From the NCBI GenBank assembly GCA_009773205.1, contig WPAE01000019.1, positions 1 through 41,209 on the forward strand: a stretch of 41,209 nt of DNA, written 5' to 3'. This stretch comes from Ignavibacteria bacterium. GTDB taxonomy: Bacteria > Bacteroidota > Ignavibacteria > Ignavibacteriales > Melioribacteraceae. Positions within the stretch are counted from its first letter, which is position 1. Every line of letters begins with the position of its first letter. Below the pieces are notes generated by a model that saw only the letters and a program-made list of their open reading frames with translations, did no database searches and was not told the origin of the DNA. Made by a program: the position numbers and the translations under genes. Positions 7,418-16,970 of the stretch are shown here, piece by piece.

Positions 7418-9901
7418 GTGAAAAAAACAATCTTAGTCATGGTATTATTTACAACAATGGCATTTGGTCAAATTATTGACATTAACAAAAATGTAACCAA
7501 CACACCTGCAATAGATAATACAATTATTGCTGGTCCGAATAACACACAAATATTAAAGCAAGTTGTAATATTAGCCAGAGATCCTGGGTCAACAATTACA
7601 ATTCCATCTTGGTTTACAGCTTCCTTTACCTCACCTTACGGCAAAATAATTCAATACTTCAAGCAATCAACTCTTGATAAATGTAACTACGAACCAATTG
7701 TTCTAACGGCAGATGCAACACATGGATACGAAATGACTACAACACCAATACCAGCTAATCATGAGCATGGTGAACAAAACCTTAGAAATATTTTATCGCA
7801 AATTGATGTCTCAAAAAACTTTGCTGATTATGATTATGACAATGATGGAATTGTAGATGTTTGTTTTGTTTCGCTTACTGATTATTATAGTGCTAATAAC
7901 GGTTATGGAGTAAGTGGATTATCTTTCTTTCCAAGTTTTGAAACTAATGATAATTGGTATATTGGCGGAGTATTACAGGGTAAGGTAAAGATTGATGTTA
8001 CTGTAGAGGTAAGAAGTTCTAATGACGAGTATACATTTATGAGAATTTTCGTACATGAGAATGGGCATCAATTTTTTGAGTTTGCTGATCAAGAACATAG
8101 AGGCGGTGCTTATCACGACCATTATGGATTAGGAAGCTTCGATGTAATGTCTAATAAGGGGTTTAATAATCAGCGCCCTTCACCATATTCGCCTCCTTTT
8201 GCAGAAATCAAGTGTTGGGTAACGCCTGTAATATTATCCAATAATAACGACTACATACTGCAAGATTATCAGTACAATAAAAAATTGTATAAATATGAAG
8301 CACTCTCTTATTCTAATTCAGTGCCCAATCAGAAATATTATTTGTCGTATATAGTTCCAAGCCAAAGTGAGGTATTTAGTGGATTCCCGACACCAGACCC
8401 AAATATTGGCGGATTACTCATTTATCATGCGAAAGGCAATGCACTAAGCGATGATCAAGATAGATTCTCAAACTGGAAAAACAAAGACATTGATTTAGAA
8501 TATGCTGACGGTAAGTTTAATTGGGATGATTACAGATATAAACTTGATGCCAATCCTTTGTCCGGTAGAGATAAACTTGATGTTAGAAAAATGACGAACA
8601 ATAATGTCACCGGCGGTTCATTTTGGGATTACAGAGCTGGAAATTATACGACTTCAATTGGTGACCAATCAGCATTTTACTTGCCTGCTGACGGGAAGAG
8701 TTTTAGTTTTTATTCAAACCCAACAAGTAATCTGATGAACATAAATGAAAATTATGACGAGAACATTCCTTCAGGACTTTCAGTTAAAAATTTACGTTAC
8801 GAAAACGGACAAGTTAAAGCTGCAATAAAAATTAATGATTATTCTGTATCGCAAAATACAACTTTACCGTTAGGTAAATGGTATTTTAATAATACTTTAA
8901 CAGTAAATGCCGGAGTTACTCTTACAATACAACCTGGGACAGAATTGTATTTCAGTACAAATGCAAACCTAATAGTTCACGGCACCTTAAATGCAGTTGG
9001 TTCTTCAGCAAACAGAATAAAATTTGATAAAATTGCTACGTCTAGTAATTGGAATGGAATTAGTATGGGAAATGGCAGTTCTGGCAATATTCAATACTGC
9101 GATATTAAAAATGCGAATTATGGTTTTAGTATCTCGTATGTGTCTCCGTTAATTAAATACTGTAATATTTCTAATAACGGGGTTGGGATTTCGCTTTCGT
9201 ATTGGGCAAATCCGACATTAGTTGGTAATACAATTAACAACAATACATCTCATGGTATAGCATGTTACTATTATTCTTCACCAAGATTAAATGATTATTA
9301 TTCAGATTACAATGTCATTAAAGATAATGGCGGCTGCGGTGTTTCAGCTAACTACAATTCAAACCCAGTTTTAAGTAAAGGATATTACTCAAACGGTAAT
9401 TCAATAAAAAATAATTCCTCTTATGAGGTAAGTGCAAATTCAAATTGTACTGTGGATGCAACAAACGTTTGGTGGAATGTTACAACACCGCCTTATTATA
9501 ATAATAATGATTTTTATCAGTATCAGTCTTCAATTTCGATTGTACCGCCTAGAGAAACCGATCCAAATCCGGGCAGATCAATTCAAAGTAATCCTGAAGA
9601 AAATAATTCTCAATCAACAATTAGTTTGAGTATGCAAGGACAAGATGATGATTTAACTTTAGCACATGAAAAACAAAGAGAAAAGAAATATGATGAAGCT
9701 ATTTCTTTATTCCTAGAAATATTTAAGAAAAACAAAGATGAATTAATTGGAAGATACGCATTAGTAAAAATAGAAGAATGTTTCACTCAAGCCGGGAAGA
9801 AAGATTATCGGGAATATTCAAAAAAAGAGATTAAACCATTGCTCAAAGAAGGAAGCGAAACTTATGTGGCAGCGCTTGAATTAAAACTCATCAAATGGTA
9901 A
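7418..9901 (+). CDS. Secreted M6-like metalloprotease with beta-helix and TPR regions (5' part of a frameshifted gene)
   Basis: GTG start at 7418 behind AAGGGG; signal peptide MKKTILVMVLFTTMAFG. The region around residues 30-330 looks like an M6 (immune-inhibitor-A-like) peptidase: DYDNDGIVDVCFV at about 139, then zinc motif HENGH at 213-217 followed by FADQ and FDVMSN. Residues about 480-700 form a right-handed beta-helix (NIQYCDIKNANYGF, PLIKYCNISNNGVGI, PTLVGNTINNN). The last 80 residues are TPR-like (REKKYDEAISLFLEIFKKN). The frame ends at ELKLIKW-stop while the following frame continues TPR sequence and a sorting domain, so this is probably one gene of about 975 codons split by a frameshift near 9895. 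A secreted protease role is likely. Confidence 0.75.
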   Translation: MKKTILVMVLFTTMAFGQIIDINKNVTNTPAIDNTIIAGPNNTQILKQVVILARDPGSTITIPSWFTASFTSPYGKIIQYFKQSTLDKCNYEPIVLTADATHGYEMTTTPIPANHEHGEQNLRNILSQIDVSKNFADYDYDNDGIVDVCFVSLTDYYSANNGYGVSGLSFFPSFETNDNWYIGGVLQGKVKIDVTVEVRSSNDEYTFMRIFVHENGHQFFEFADQEHRGGAYHDHYGLGSFDVMSNKGFNNQRPSPYSPPFAEIKCWVTPVILSNNNDYILQDYQYNKKLYKYEALSYSNSVPNQKYYLSYIVPSQSEVFSGFPTPDPNIGGLLIYHAKGNALSDDQDRFSNWKNKDIDLEYADGKFNWDDYRYKLDANPLSGRDKLDVRKMTNNNVTGGSFWDYRAGNYTTSIGDQSAFYLPADGKSFSFYSNPTSNLMNINENYDENIPSGLSVKNLRYENGQVKAAIKINDYSVSQNTTLPLGKWYFNNTLTVNAGVTLTIQPGTELYFSTNANLIVHGTLNAVGSSANRIKFDKIATSSNWNGISMGNGSSGNIQYCDIKNANYGFSISYVSPLIKYCNISNNGVGISLSYWANPTLVGNTINNNTSHGIACYYYSSPRLNDYYSDYNVIKDNGGCGVSANYNSNPVLSKGYYSNGNSIKNNSSYEVSANSNCTVDATNVWWNVTTPPYYNNNDFYQYQSSISIVPPRETDPNPGRSIQSNPEENNSQSTISLSMQGQDDDLTLAHEKQREKKYDEAISLFLEIFKKNKDELIGRYALVKIEECFTQAGKKDYREYSKKEIKPLLKEGSETYVAALELKLIKW

Positions 9902-10344
9902 ATCTTGGTTTGTATAAAGAAGCAATTGCAACGCTTCAAACGATACTGAAGAAATACAACTTAAACGAAGCCATAGAAAAGAACACACTTTTTAGGTTGG
10001 GCGCTTTTTATAGCCAGTTCTTTGGAGATAAAGCAAACTCTGATAAATACTTTGAAGAACTCAAGAATAAATATCCAAAAGATGAGTTGGTAAACCAGAT
10101 AGAAATAGTAAGAGGCTTGGGAGTTGTTGCCAATGGCTCAGCTCAAAGTGGTAAAATGATATCGCTATCAGAAGAAGCAATATCAGAAAAAGCAACAGAG
10201 GAAGTTATAATTTCAAACTACCCAAACCCATTTAACCCTGTAACAACAATAAGTTACAAGCTGCAAGCAGCAAGCCACGTAACTCTTAAAGTTTACGATG
10301 TTTTAGGAAGAGAGCAGCAACAATTACAAAGAAGATGGTTTTAA
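9895..10344 (+). pseudogene. 3' fragment of the metalloprotease gene: TPR region and truncated T9SS domain
   Basis: Overlaps the previous frame by 7 bases and has no clear ribosome binding site of its own. It opens with GLYKEAIATLQTILKKYN and GDKANSDKYFEELKNKYPKD, which continue the TPR series at the end of the 7418 gene. Then comes NYPNPFNPVTTISYKL...KVYDVLGRE and a short out-of-frame tail QQQLQRRWF. The other frame at this point encodes AATITKKMVLTK, the normal sorting-domain end. The domain has thus lost the residues between GRE and the end, 48 bases fewer than the copy at 4.2 kb. Both the split and the tail mark it as decayed, though assembly error at the split point is possible. Confidence 0.65.
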
Positions 10345-10377
10345 CAAAATAAGGACAAATGTCGGTATAGTAAGTAA
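10215..10377 (+). repeat. Duplicated T9SS 3'-end module, copy 2, with the empty site of the DUF1670 element
   Basis: 10215-10313 and 10313-10351 match the first copy exactly over 99 and 39 nt. After AACAAAATA comes AGGA-CAAATG-TCGG (10352-10365), then TATAGTAAGTAA (10366-10377), identical to 6056-6067 on the far side of the element. The module therefore extends past the gene and includes the insertion site. The four bases on each side of CAAATG differ from GTGC/GCAC at the occupied site. Homology stops after GTAAGTAA. Confidence 0.75.
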
Positions 10378-10467
10378 TCTGCTCTTATTCTTTCTAAGAT
10401 GCAAAGTATTACTTCCATACCAACTCTGTTATAATTAAATCAAACTAAAACTTGGAGTAAAAGCTAA

Positions 10468-11931
10468 ATGATTACCGTATTTATGCCTTATAGCGCTTCG
10501 CAGCACAGCAGCGATACTATAAATGAACTGCAAAACTGTGATAAGGTTGCTAAGATTTATTTATTAGCAAACGACGATATAAAAAACCCACACGAGAAAT
10601 GTGAGTTAATAAAGGTTGACAGCCTAACAAGCTCATCAACTGTTGATGTGCTGATTAGCTTAACAAAAACAAAGTACATCTTGCTTTTTACGCAGGACAA
10701 TAAATATCAATTCGGTCAATTTGCGATTGAAAGGTTTTACAATACCATCAATTCAACCGGCGCGGGCATGGTTTATTCTAACTACTTTGTAGAAAAGGAA
10801 AACACTAAAAGCCGCATACCGGTTAATGATTATCAATTAGGAAGTTTACGAGACGATTTTAATTTTGGCTCTGTACTTTTTATAAACAGAGAGCTTCTGG
10901 ATAACTATAAAAACGAAAGTGAATACAAGTTTGCCGGCATATATAATTTAAGACTGCATATCTCGCGCGAAGGTGAAATACTTAGGATTCCAGAATTTTT
11001 ATACACAACGATTGAAACCGATACAAGAAAAAGCGGCGCTAAACAATTTGATTATGTGAATCCGAGAAACCGTGAAGTGCAAATTGAAATGGAAATTGCC
11101 TGCACTCATCACTTAAAGAAAATAGGTGCTTATCTTGAACCAAAGTTTACTGAAATTGAAATTGATTCTAACGAATTTGAATATGAAGCCTCTGTTGTAA
11201 TTCCTGTAAAGAACAGAGCGAGTACAATTACAGATGCAATTACTTCGGTCTTAGCACAGAAAACAACTTTCAAGTTTAACTTGATTGTTGTTGATAATTA
11301 CTCCGATGACGGAACTACAGAGAAGATTAAAGAAATAGCAGAAAAAGATTCTCGCTTAATACTTGTAATTCCAGAAAGAAAAGATTTAGGAATTGGCGGC
11401 TGCTGGAACGAAGCAATAATGCACAAAGACTGTGGAAAGTTTGCAATTCAATTAGACAGCGATGATATTTATTTCGATGAAACAACAGTTCAGAAAGTAG
11501 TTGATTCATTCAATCAAGAAAAATGTGCAATGGTTATTGGCACATACAAAATGACGAACTTCAATTTAGAAGAAATTCCGCCTGGAATAATTGACCACAA
11601 AGAATGGACACCCGATAACGGAAGAAATAACGCGCTTAGAATAAATGGACTTGGCGCGCCAAGAGCTTTTTATACGCCAATTTTACGCGAGTTAAAAATT
11701 CCTAATGTTAGCTATGGCGAAGATTACGCAGTTGGTTTAATGCTCTCGCGCGATTATCAAATAGGAAGAATTTATGAACCAATTTATATGTGCAGAAGAT
11801 GGGAGGGCAATTCCGATGCGGCTTTAGATATTGATAAACAAAACATTTATAACGAATACAAAGACAGAATAAGAACAATAGAAGTATTGGCTCGTATAAG
11901 GAACAACAAAAATGCAAAACGAGCAGTATAA
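10468..11931 (+). CDS. Family 2 glycosyltransferase with an extra N-terminal GT-A-like region
   Basis: 487 residues, GGAG upstream. The C-terminal half is a clear GT2 domain: [20 protein letters not shown] from about 241, [10 protein letters not shown], and the metal/nucleotide-binding DSDD at 330-333. The N-terminal 230 residues ([30 protein letters not shown]) look like a second, degenerate GT-A fold. No membrane segment is seen, so it is probably cytoplasmic. Its last 20 bases overlap the DUF4922 gene, indicating an operon. The acceptor is unknown. Confidence 0.8.
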   Translation: MITVFMPYSASQHSSDTINELQNCDKVAKIYLLANDDIKNPHEKCELIKVDSLTSSSTVDVLISLTKTKYILLFTQDNKYQFGQFAIERFYNTINSTGAGMVYSNYFVEKENTKSRIPVNDYQLGSLRDDFNFGSVLFINRELLDNYKNESEYKFAGIYNLRLHISREGEILRIPEFLYTTIETDTRKSGAKQFDYVNPRNREVQIEMEIACTHHLKKIGAYLEPKFTEIEIDSNEFEYEASVVIPVKNRASTITDAITSVLAQKTTFKFNLIVVDNYSDDGTTEKIKEIAEKDSRLILVIPERKDLGIGGCWNEAIMHKDCGKFAIQLDSDDIYFDETTVQKVVDSFNQEKCAMVIGTYKMTNFNLEEIPPGIIDHKEWTPDNGRNNALRINGLGAPRAFYTPILRELKIPNVSYGEDYAVGLMLSRDYQIGRIYEPIYMCRRWEGNSDAALDIDKQNIYNEYKDRIRTIEVLARIRNNKNAKRAV

Positions 11932-12904
11932 TAAATTATTTCTTGAAGCTGAAAGTTTAGAAGTTTCCAAACAGGTAGAAAATCTATTCGAGCAGCAAAT
12001 AAAAAATTGGCCGCTTGCCACAGGCGGATATTCATCTCTTGCTTCTGTTGAAGTAAAGAAATTCGAGTTTGATAATTTCTCTATCGAGGCTCATTTTAAT
12101 CCAGGAAGAATAATTTCTTCCTCAGCTAAAGTTGATTCTAAATCAATTAAAGAGCGGCTATGCTTTTTGTGTCCTAAGAACTTACCTGCTGATCAAAAAG
12201 CAATAAGGTTGATTGGAGATTATCTTCTTTTGGTAAATCCATTTCCAATTTTTAATAAGCATTTTACAATTCCAACATCGCAGCACACACCACAGCAAAT
12301 TAAGACTGAAATTGAAAATGTGCTTACTATATCTTCGATGCTTGGTAAAGATTACTCGGTCTTTTATAATGGACCAAAGTGCGGCGCTTCGGCGCCGGAC
12401 CATTTGCACTTTCAAGCCGGCAATTTTGGATTTATGAATATAGATAATGATTTTGCCGCTCTTTCAAAATCAAATGGAAAAGTGATTTTTGAAACAAACG
12501 ATTTAAGAACTTCACTATTTAGCAGCTGTTTAAGAAATTTTGTTGCTGTTGAATCAAACAACATCTCTGCAATTGTAAATGAGTTTGCAAAAATTTACTC
12601 TGCTTTAAGCGCCGAAGATACCGAAGAGCCATTAATGAATTTGATTTGCACTTTTGAAAATGTTTGGCGCTTGTTGGTTTTCCCCAGAAGTAAGCATAGA
12701 CCAACTTTCTTTTTTGAAGAAGGTGAAAAGAAAATATTAATTAGTCCGGCAGCAGTAGATATGGGCGGCGTTTTAATCTTTCCGCGAGAAGAAGATTTTG
12801 CTAAAGTAACGAGAGAACTTATTGTTGAAGTATTCAGGCAAGTAACTTTTTCTGATATAGAATTCCAAAAGTTAGCCGATAGATTAACTTTTGGAAAAGG
12901 TTAA
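11912..12904 (+). CDS. DUF4922 protein, HIT/GalT-like nucleotidyl transferase or phosphorylase
   Basis: 330 residues. [13 protein letters not shown] at about residue 151 carries the HxHxQ signature of the GalT/Ap4A-phosphorylase branch of the HIT superfamily. [17 protein letters not shown] and an N-terminal [11 protein letters not shown] with two Cys precede it, as in DUF4922 proteins related to GDP-hexose phosphorylases. Enzymes of this branch split or transfer nucleotides from nucleotide-sugars or dinucleotides. Its overlap with the GT2 gene suggests it recycles or supplies a nucleotide sugar for that enzyme, which is inference. AAGGAAC is the likely ribosome binding site inside the upstream gene. 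Confidence 0.7.
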   Translation: MQNEQYNKLFLEAESLEVSKQVENLFEQQIKNWPLATGGYSSLASVEVKKFEFDNFSIEAHFNPGRIISSSAKVDSKSIKERLCFLCPKNLPADQKAIRLIGDYLLLVNPFPIFNKHFTIPTSQHTPQQIKTEIENVLTISSMLGKDYSVFYNGPKCGASAPDHLHFQAGNFGFMNIDNDFAALSKSNGKVIFETNDLRTSLFSSCLRNFVAVESNNISAIVNEFAKIYSALSAEDTEEPLMNLICTFENVWRLLVFPRSKHRPTFFFEEGEKKILISPAAVDMGGVLIFPREEDFAKVTRELIVEVFRQVTFSDIEFQKLADRLTFGKG

Positions 12905-12909
12905 ATGAA

Positions 12910-15840
12910 ATGGATATTAAGCTTATTAGAGAATTAGAGAAGTTGAAGACAAAGTTTGAAGGCGATATTCTGCTTGATGAGCTTTCGCGGGTAGTTTATG
13001 CTACAGATGGTTCTGTTTACCGAGAAATACCGCAAGCAGTTGTTGTTCCTAAAACATTAGAAGATGTAAAGCGAATTATAAAATTTGCTGCTGAAAACTC
13101 AACCTCAATTATTCCAAGAGCGGCGGGTACTTCACTTGCCGGACAGGTTGTAGGTTCCGGAATTGTAGTTGATGTTTCAAAGTATATGAATAAGATTATA
13201 GAAGTGAACGCGGAAGAACGCTGGGTTCGTGTTCAACCCGGTGTTGTATTGGATGAGTTAAATTTGCATCTAAAGCAGTTTGGTTTATTCTTTGGACCTG
13301 AAACAGCAACAAGCAGCCGCTGTAATTTAGGCGGAATGTTTGGCAATAACTCTTGCGGTGCACACTCTATTTTGTATGGCTCTACGAGGGATCACGTTTT
13401 AGAAGCAAATGTAATTTTAAGTAACGGAACCGAAGCAATATTTAAACAGATATCGAAAGAAGAGCTTAGAGAAAACTGTAATGAAACTTCGCTTGAAAAT
13501 CTTATATATAAAAAAATTGATGAAATACTTTCCGATAAAAGAAATCAGCAAGAAATATTTAATGAATATCCTTCTCAAGAAATAAACAGAAGAAATAGCG
13601 GCTACGCAATTGATCAGTTGTTAATGTGCGATGTTTACGATAAGAGCTTGCAAAAATTTAACATGTGTAAATTGCTCGCAGGTTCCGAAGGAACTCTTGC
13701 TTTCACTACAGAAATAAAACTAAATCTTGTTCCTTTGCCGCCAAAATGTATTGGCGTTATTCCCGTTCATGTAATCTCGCTCGAAGAAGCGTTTGAAGGA
13801 AACTTAATCGCGCTTAAGTTTAAACCCGGCGCAGTTGAACTTATTGATTCGAAAATTCTTGAGTACGCTAAAGTAAATCCCGAACAGCAGAAAAACAGAT
13901 TCTTTATTAAAGACGACCCGGCAGCGTTGCTTGTTGTTGAGTTTGCAAGAGAGACAGATGAAGAAATAAAACTACTTGCAGCAGAGCTTGAAAAGGAAAT
14001 GAGAGAAGCCGGTTTTGGTTATCATTTCCCTCTGCTGCTTAACGATGATGTTGCTAAAGTCTGGTCGTTAAGAAAAGCAGGACTTGGTTTGCTTGGCAAT
14101 ATTCCCGGTGATAAAAGAACAGAACAGTTTATAGAAGATACATGCGTCCGTCCGGTTGATTTGCCAGAGTTTATGAAAGAGTTTAGAGAAATTCTTGCAA
14201 AGAATAATCTCGACAGCGCTTATTACGCGCACATCGGAACGGGAGAACTTCATTTAACGCCGATGATGAATCTTAAAGATTCTTTTGATGTTAAGTTATT
14301 CTATTCAGTTACTAAAGAAATTGCGCATCTTGTTAAGAAATATAAAGGCTCGCTTAGCGGAGAGCATGGAGACGGAAGACTGCGCGGCGAGTTTATTCCA
14401 ATCATAATTGGGGAGCATAATTACAAGCTATGCAAAGAAGTTAAAAAAGTTTGGGACCCAAACAATATTTTCAATCCGGGCAAGATTACAGATTCTGTTG
14501 CTATGAACAGCAGTCTCCGCTATGAGATTGATAAACAGCCAAGAGAGATTCCAACAGTTTTAGATTTCTCGGCAGCAAAAGGAATTCTTAGAGCGGCTGA
14601 AAAATGTAATGGTTCCGCCGACTGCCGCAAATCGGATTTGATTGGCGGCACTATGTGCCCAAGTTACCGCGCAACAAGAGATGAAAAAAACACAACTCGA
14701 GCTAGAGCCAATACATTACGCGAATTTTTAACGCGCTCAACAAAAGCCAATCCGTTCGATCATAAAGAAATTTATGAAGTGATGGATTTATGTTTATCGT
14801 GCAAGGCTTGTAAATCGGAGTGCCCCGTTGGCGTTGATGTTGCAAAACTAAAAAGCGAATTCTTACAGCATTATTACGATGCTAATGGAATTCCGCTTAG
14901 AGCAAGATTGATTGCTTATCTGCCAAAGATAAATTCTGTAGTTTCATACTTTCCCGGTATTGTAAATGCTTTTTTAAAAGCAAAGGTTACTTCCGCTTTG
15001 ATCGGGTTTACTACTCAAAGAAGTATCCCTTTATTATCCAAAACAACTTTTCTTAAATGGTACAAAAAAAATAAAAGCAAATACAGCAATCGAATTTATC
15101 CTAATGGAAAAGTTTTCTTGTTTGTAGATGAGTTTACCAACTACAACGAATGCGGGCTTGGTGTGAAAGCTTTTCTATTACTCACTAAACTTGGCTACAA
15201 AGTTATTGTTCCAAAACATGTTGAAAGCGGAAGAACTTATATATCTAAAGGATTGATGCGAAGCGCAAAGAAAATAGCTAACCAGAACATTGAAATGTTA
15301 AAGGGTCTTATTTCAACAAAAACTCCTTTAGTTGGAATTGAAGTTTCTGCTATACTTTCATTTAGGGATGAGTATTTGGATTTAGTAGAAGCGAATCTAA
15401 AGTTAGATGCAGAAAAAATTGCAGAATCAACATTTACTATTGAAGAGTTTATTGCCGCTGAGTTTTCAAAAGGAAAAATAGTTTCAAGTATGTTTACTGA
15501 TGAAATCAAAGAAATTAAATTACATGGGCATTGCCAGCAGAAAGCGGTTGCTTCAACAAAATCTACAATTGAAGCTTTGTCAATTCCTAATAACTATAAT
15601 GTTCAAGAAATTTCATCCGGCTGCTGCGGAATGGCAGGCTCGTTTGGTTATGAAAAAGAACATTACGAGCTTTCAATGAAAGTTGGCGAGTTGGTTTTGT
15701 TTCCGTCTGTAAGAAAAGAAGCCGAAGAAACCTTAATTTGCGCTACGGGAACAAGCTGCCGTCATCAAATTAAAGATGGAACACAAAGAACCGCTTTCCA
15801 TCCGTTAGAAATTATTTACGATGCTCTCAAAACTAATTGA
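12910..15840 (+). CDS. FAD-linked oxidase fused to Fe-S/CCG oxidoreductase (YdiJ-type D-2-hydroxyacid dehydrogenase)
   Basis: 976 residues, near the usual length of about 1000 for YdiJ proteins. The N-terminal FAD-binding type 4 domain has RAAGTSLAGQVVGSG, FGPETATSSRCNLGGMFGNN and GSEGTLAF. The FAD-oxidase C-domain has GEHGDGRLRGEF and DPNNIFNPGK. Then come a first Fe-S site (CNGSADCRK...MCPSY), a second CLSCKACKSECP, and a CCG domain (HGHCQQKA, SGCCGMAGSFGYE). Family members oxidise D-2-hydroxyglutarate or D-lactate and pass electrons to an acceptor. It starts six bases after the DUF4922 gene and runs into the alpha-oxoamine synthase, so it is operon-embedded. The exact substrate is not decidable here. 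Confidence 0.85.
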   Translation: MDIKLIRELEKLKTKFEGDILLDELSRVVYATDGSVYREIPQAVVVPKTLEDVKRIIKFAAENSTSIIPRAAGTSLAGQVVGSGIVVDVSKYMNKIIEVNAEERWVRVQPGVVLDELNLHLKQFGLFFGPETATSSRCNLGGMFGNNSCGAHSILYGSTRDHVLEANVILSNGTEAIFKQISKEELRENCNETSLENLIYKKIDEILSDKRNQQEIFNEYPSQEINRRNSGYAIDQLLMCDVYDKSLQKFNMCKLLAGSEGTLAFTTEIKLNLVPLPPKCIGVIPVHVISLEEAFEGNLIALKFKPGAVELIDSKILEYAKVNPEQQKNRFFIKDDPAALLVVEFARETDEEIKLLAAELEKEMREAGFGYHFPLLLNDDVAKVWSLRKAGLGLLGNIPGDKRTEQFIEDTCVRPVDLPEFMKEFREILAKNNLDSAYYAHIGTGELHLTPMMNLKDSFDVKLFYSVTKEIAHLVKKYKGSLSGEHGDGRLRGEFIPIIIGEHNYKLCKEVKKVWDPNNIFNPGKITDSVAMNSSLRYEIDKQPREIPTVLDFSAAKGILRAAEKCNGSADCRKSDLIGGTMCPSYRATRDEKNTTRARANTLREFLTRSTKANPFDHKEIYEVMDLCLSCKACKSECPVGVDVAKLKSEFLQHYYDANGIPLRARLIAYLPKINSVVSYFPGIVNAFLKAKVTSALIGFTTQRSIPLLSKTTFLKWYKKNKSKYSNRIYPNGKVFLFVDEFTNYNECGLGVKAFLLLTKLGYKVIVPKHVESGRTYISKGLMRSAKKIANQNIEMLKGLISTKTPLVGIEVSAILSFRDEYLDLVEANLKLDAEKIAESTFTIEEFIAAEFSKGKIVSSMFTDEIKEIKLHGHCQQKAVASTKSTIEALSIPNNYNVQEISSGCCGMAGSFGYEKEHYELSMKVGELVLFPSVRKEAEETLICATGTSCRHQIKDGTQRTAFHPLEIIYDALKTN

Positions 15841-15842
15841 AG

Positions 15843-16970
15843 ATGATGAAAGATTTCGAAAATGAATTAGAAAAACAATTTTTGATGGAAAGCGCTCCAG
15901 GCGCTTATGCTATGTTTAACGGAAAACTTTATTCTTACTTTGGCGGAACAAGTTACTACGAGCTTCACAAAAACGATTTAGTTATAAACTCGGCGGTTAA
16001 TGCAGTAAAACAATATGGAATATCAAGCTCATCTTCGAGAAACAGTTTTGGCGCAACTCAACTTATAGTTGATGTTGAAAATGAAGCAGCAAATTATTTT
16101 GACTGCGAAGATGCAGTTTATTTAGCATCGGGTTTTTTAACAGACCAAGCTGCAATTCAAGCTCTGTTAAATCAAAATTTGTTCGATGTTATTTTTATGG
16201 ATGAAATTTCTCACTACAGCAACGAGTATGCTTCTCGGTTAAGCGGCAAGCCTGTTCACACTTTCTCACATTTGAACCCGGTTGAATTAGAAGATAAGGT
16301 TACAACAATTTGTTCTGGAAATCTAAGACCGCTGATAATTACAGATGGAATCTTTCCAATCTTTGGCAATTTAGCTCCGCTTGATAAATACATAGATATC
16401 GCAGAAAAACATAACGGAATTGTTTGGATTGATGATGCTCATGCAGTTGGAGTTCTTGGCGAAAATGGAAAGGGAACGATTGAACATTATAAAGTTTCTT
16501 GTGACAGACTTTACTTCGGAGCTACTTTTTCAAAAGCATTTGGTGGTTACGGTGGAATTATTCCCGGCAAAAAAGATTTTATTAAAGAAATTAAGTGTAA
16601 TCAGATTTTCAGCGGCGCAACTCCTGTTCCATCGCCCGCTGCCGCAGCAAGTTTAACCGGAATGAAGCTGCTAAAGACTAATCATGAACTAAGAAAGCAG
16701 CTTTGGGATAATGCAAAAAAGTTAAAAAGCGGATTGCAAAGCTTGGGGTTAAACATTAATAATACTCATGTTCCAATTGCAGCTTGGTCTATGAGCAGCA
16801 AAAGTAAAATGCAAAATCTTCAGAATGAATTAATGCGTAAGGGAATTTTGATCCAGTATGTTCAATATGTTGGAGCTGGAGAAATGGGCGCTCTGCGAAT
16901 TGTTGTTTTTTCAACGCATACCACAGAACAGATTGATAATTTAATTGATGAGTTAAGAAAAACATTATGA
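15843..16970 (+). CDS. Alpha-oxoamine synthase family PLP enzyme (BioF/KBL-like)
   Basis: Starts at ATG 15843 (tandem ATG ATG) just after the previous stop; a TTG at 15837 overlapping that stop is the alternative. About 375 residues of fold-type I aminotransferase: YYELHKNDLVINSAVNAVKQ, NSFGATQLIVDVENEAANYF, DEISHYSNEYASRL, WIDDAHAVGVLGENGKG and the PLP-lysine motif ATFSKAFGGYGG near residue 231. This family condenses an amino acid with an acyl-thioester, as in BioF, KBL, serine palmitoyltransferase and ALA synthase. No other biotin genes are near, so BioF is not asserted. It overlaps the next gene by ATGA. Confidence 0.75.
   Translation: MMKDFENELEKQFLMESAPGAYAMFNGKLYSYFGGTSYYELHKNDLVINSAVNAVKQYGISSSSSRNSFGATQLIVDVENEAANYFDCEDAVYLASGFLTDQAAIQALLNQNLFDVIFMDEISHYSNEYASRLSGKPVHTFSHLNPVELEDKVTTICSGNLRPLIITDGIFPIFGNLAPLDKYIDIAEKHNGIVWIDDAHAVGVLGENGKGTIEHYKVSCDRLYFGATFSKAFGGYGGIIPGKKDFIKEIKCNQIFSGATPVPSPAAAASLTGMKLLKTNHELRKQLWDNAKKLKSGLQSLGLNINNTHVPIAAWSMSSKSKMQNLQNELMRKGILIQYVQYVGAGEMGALRIVVFSTHTTEQIDNLIDELRKTL

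Noticed and set aside
15837-15842. TTG start for the alpha-oxoamine synthase
   Set aside because: ATG codons follow within two codons and fit the spacing after the previous stop.
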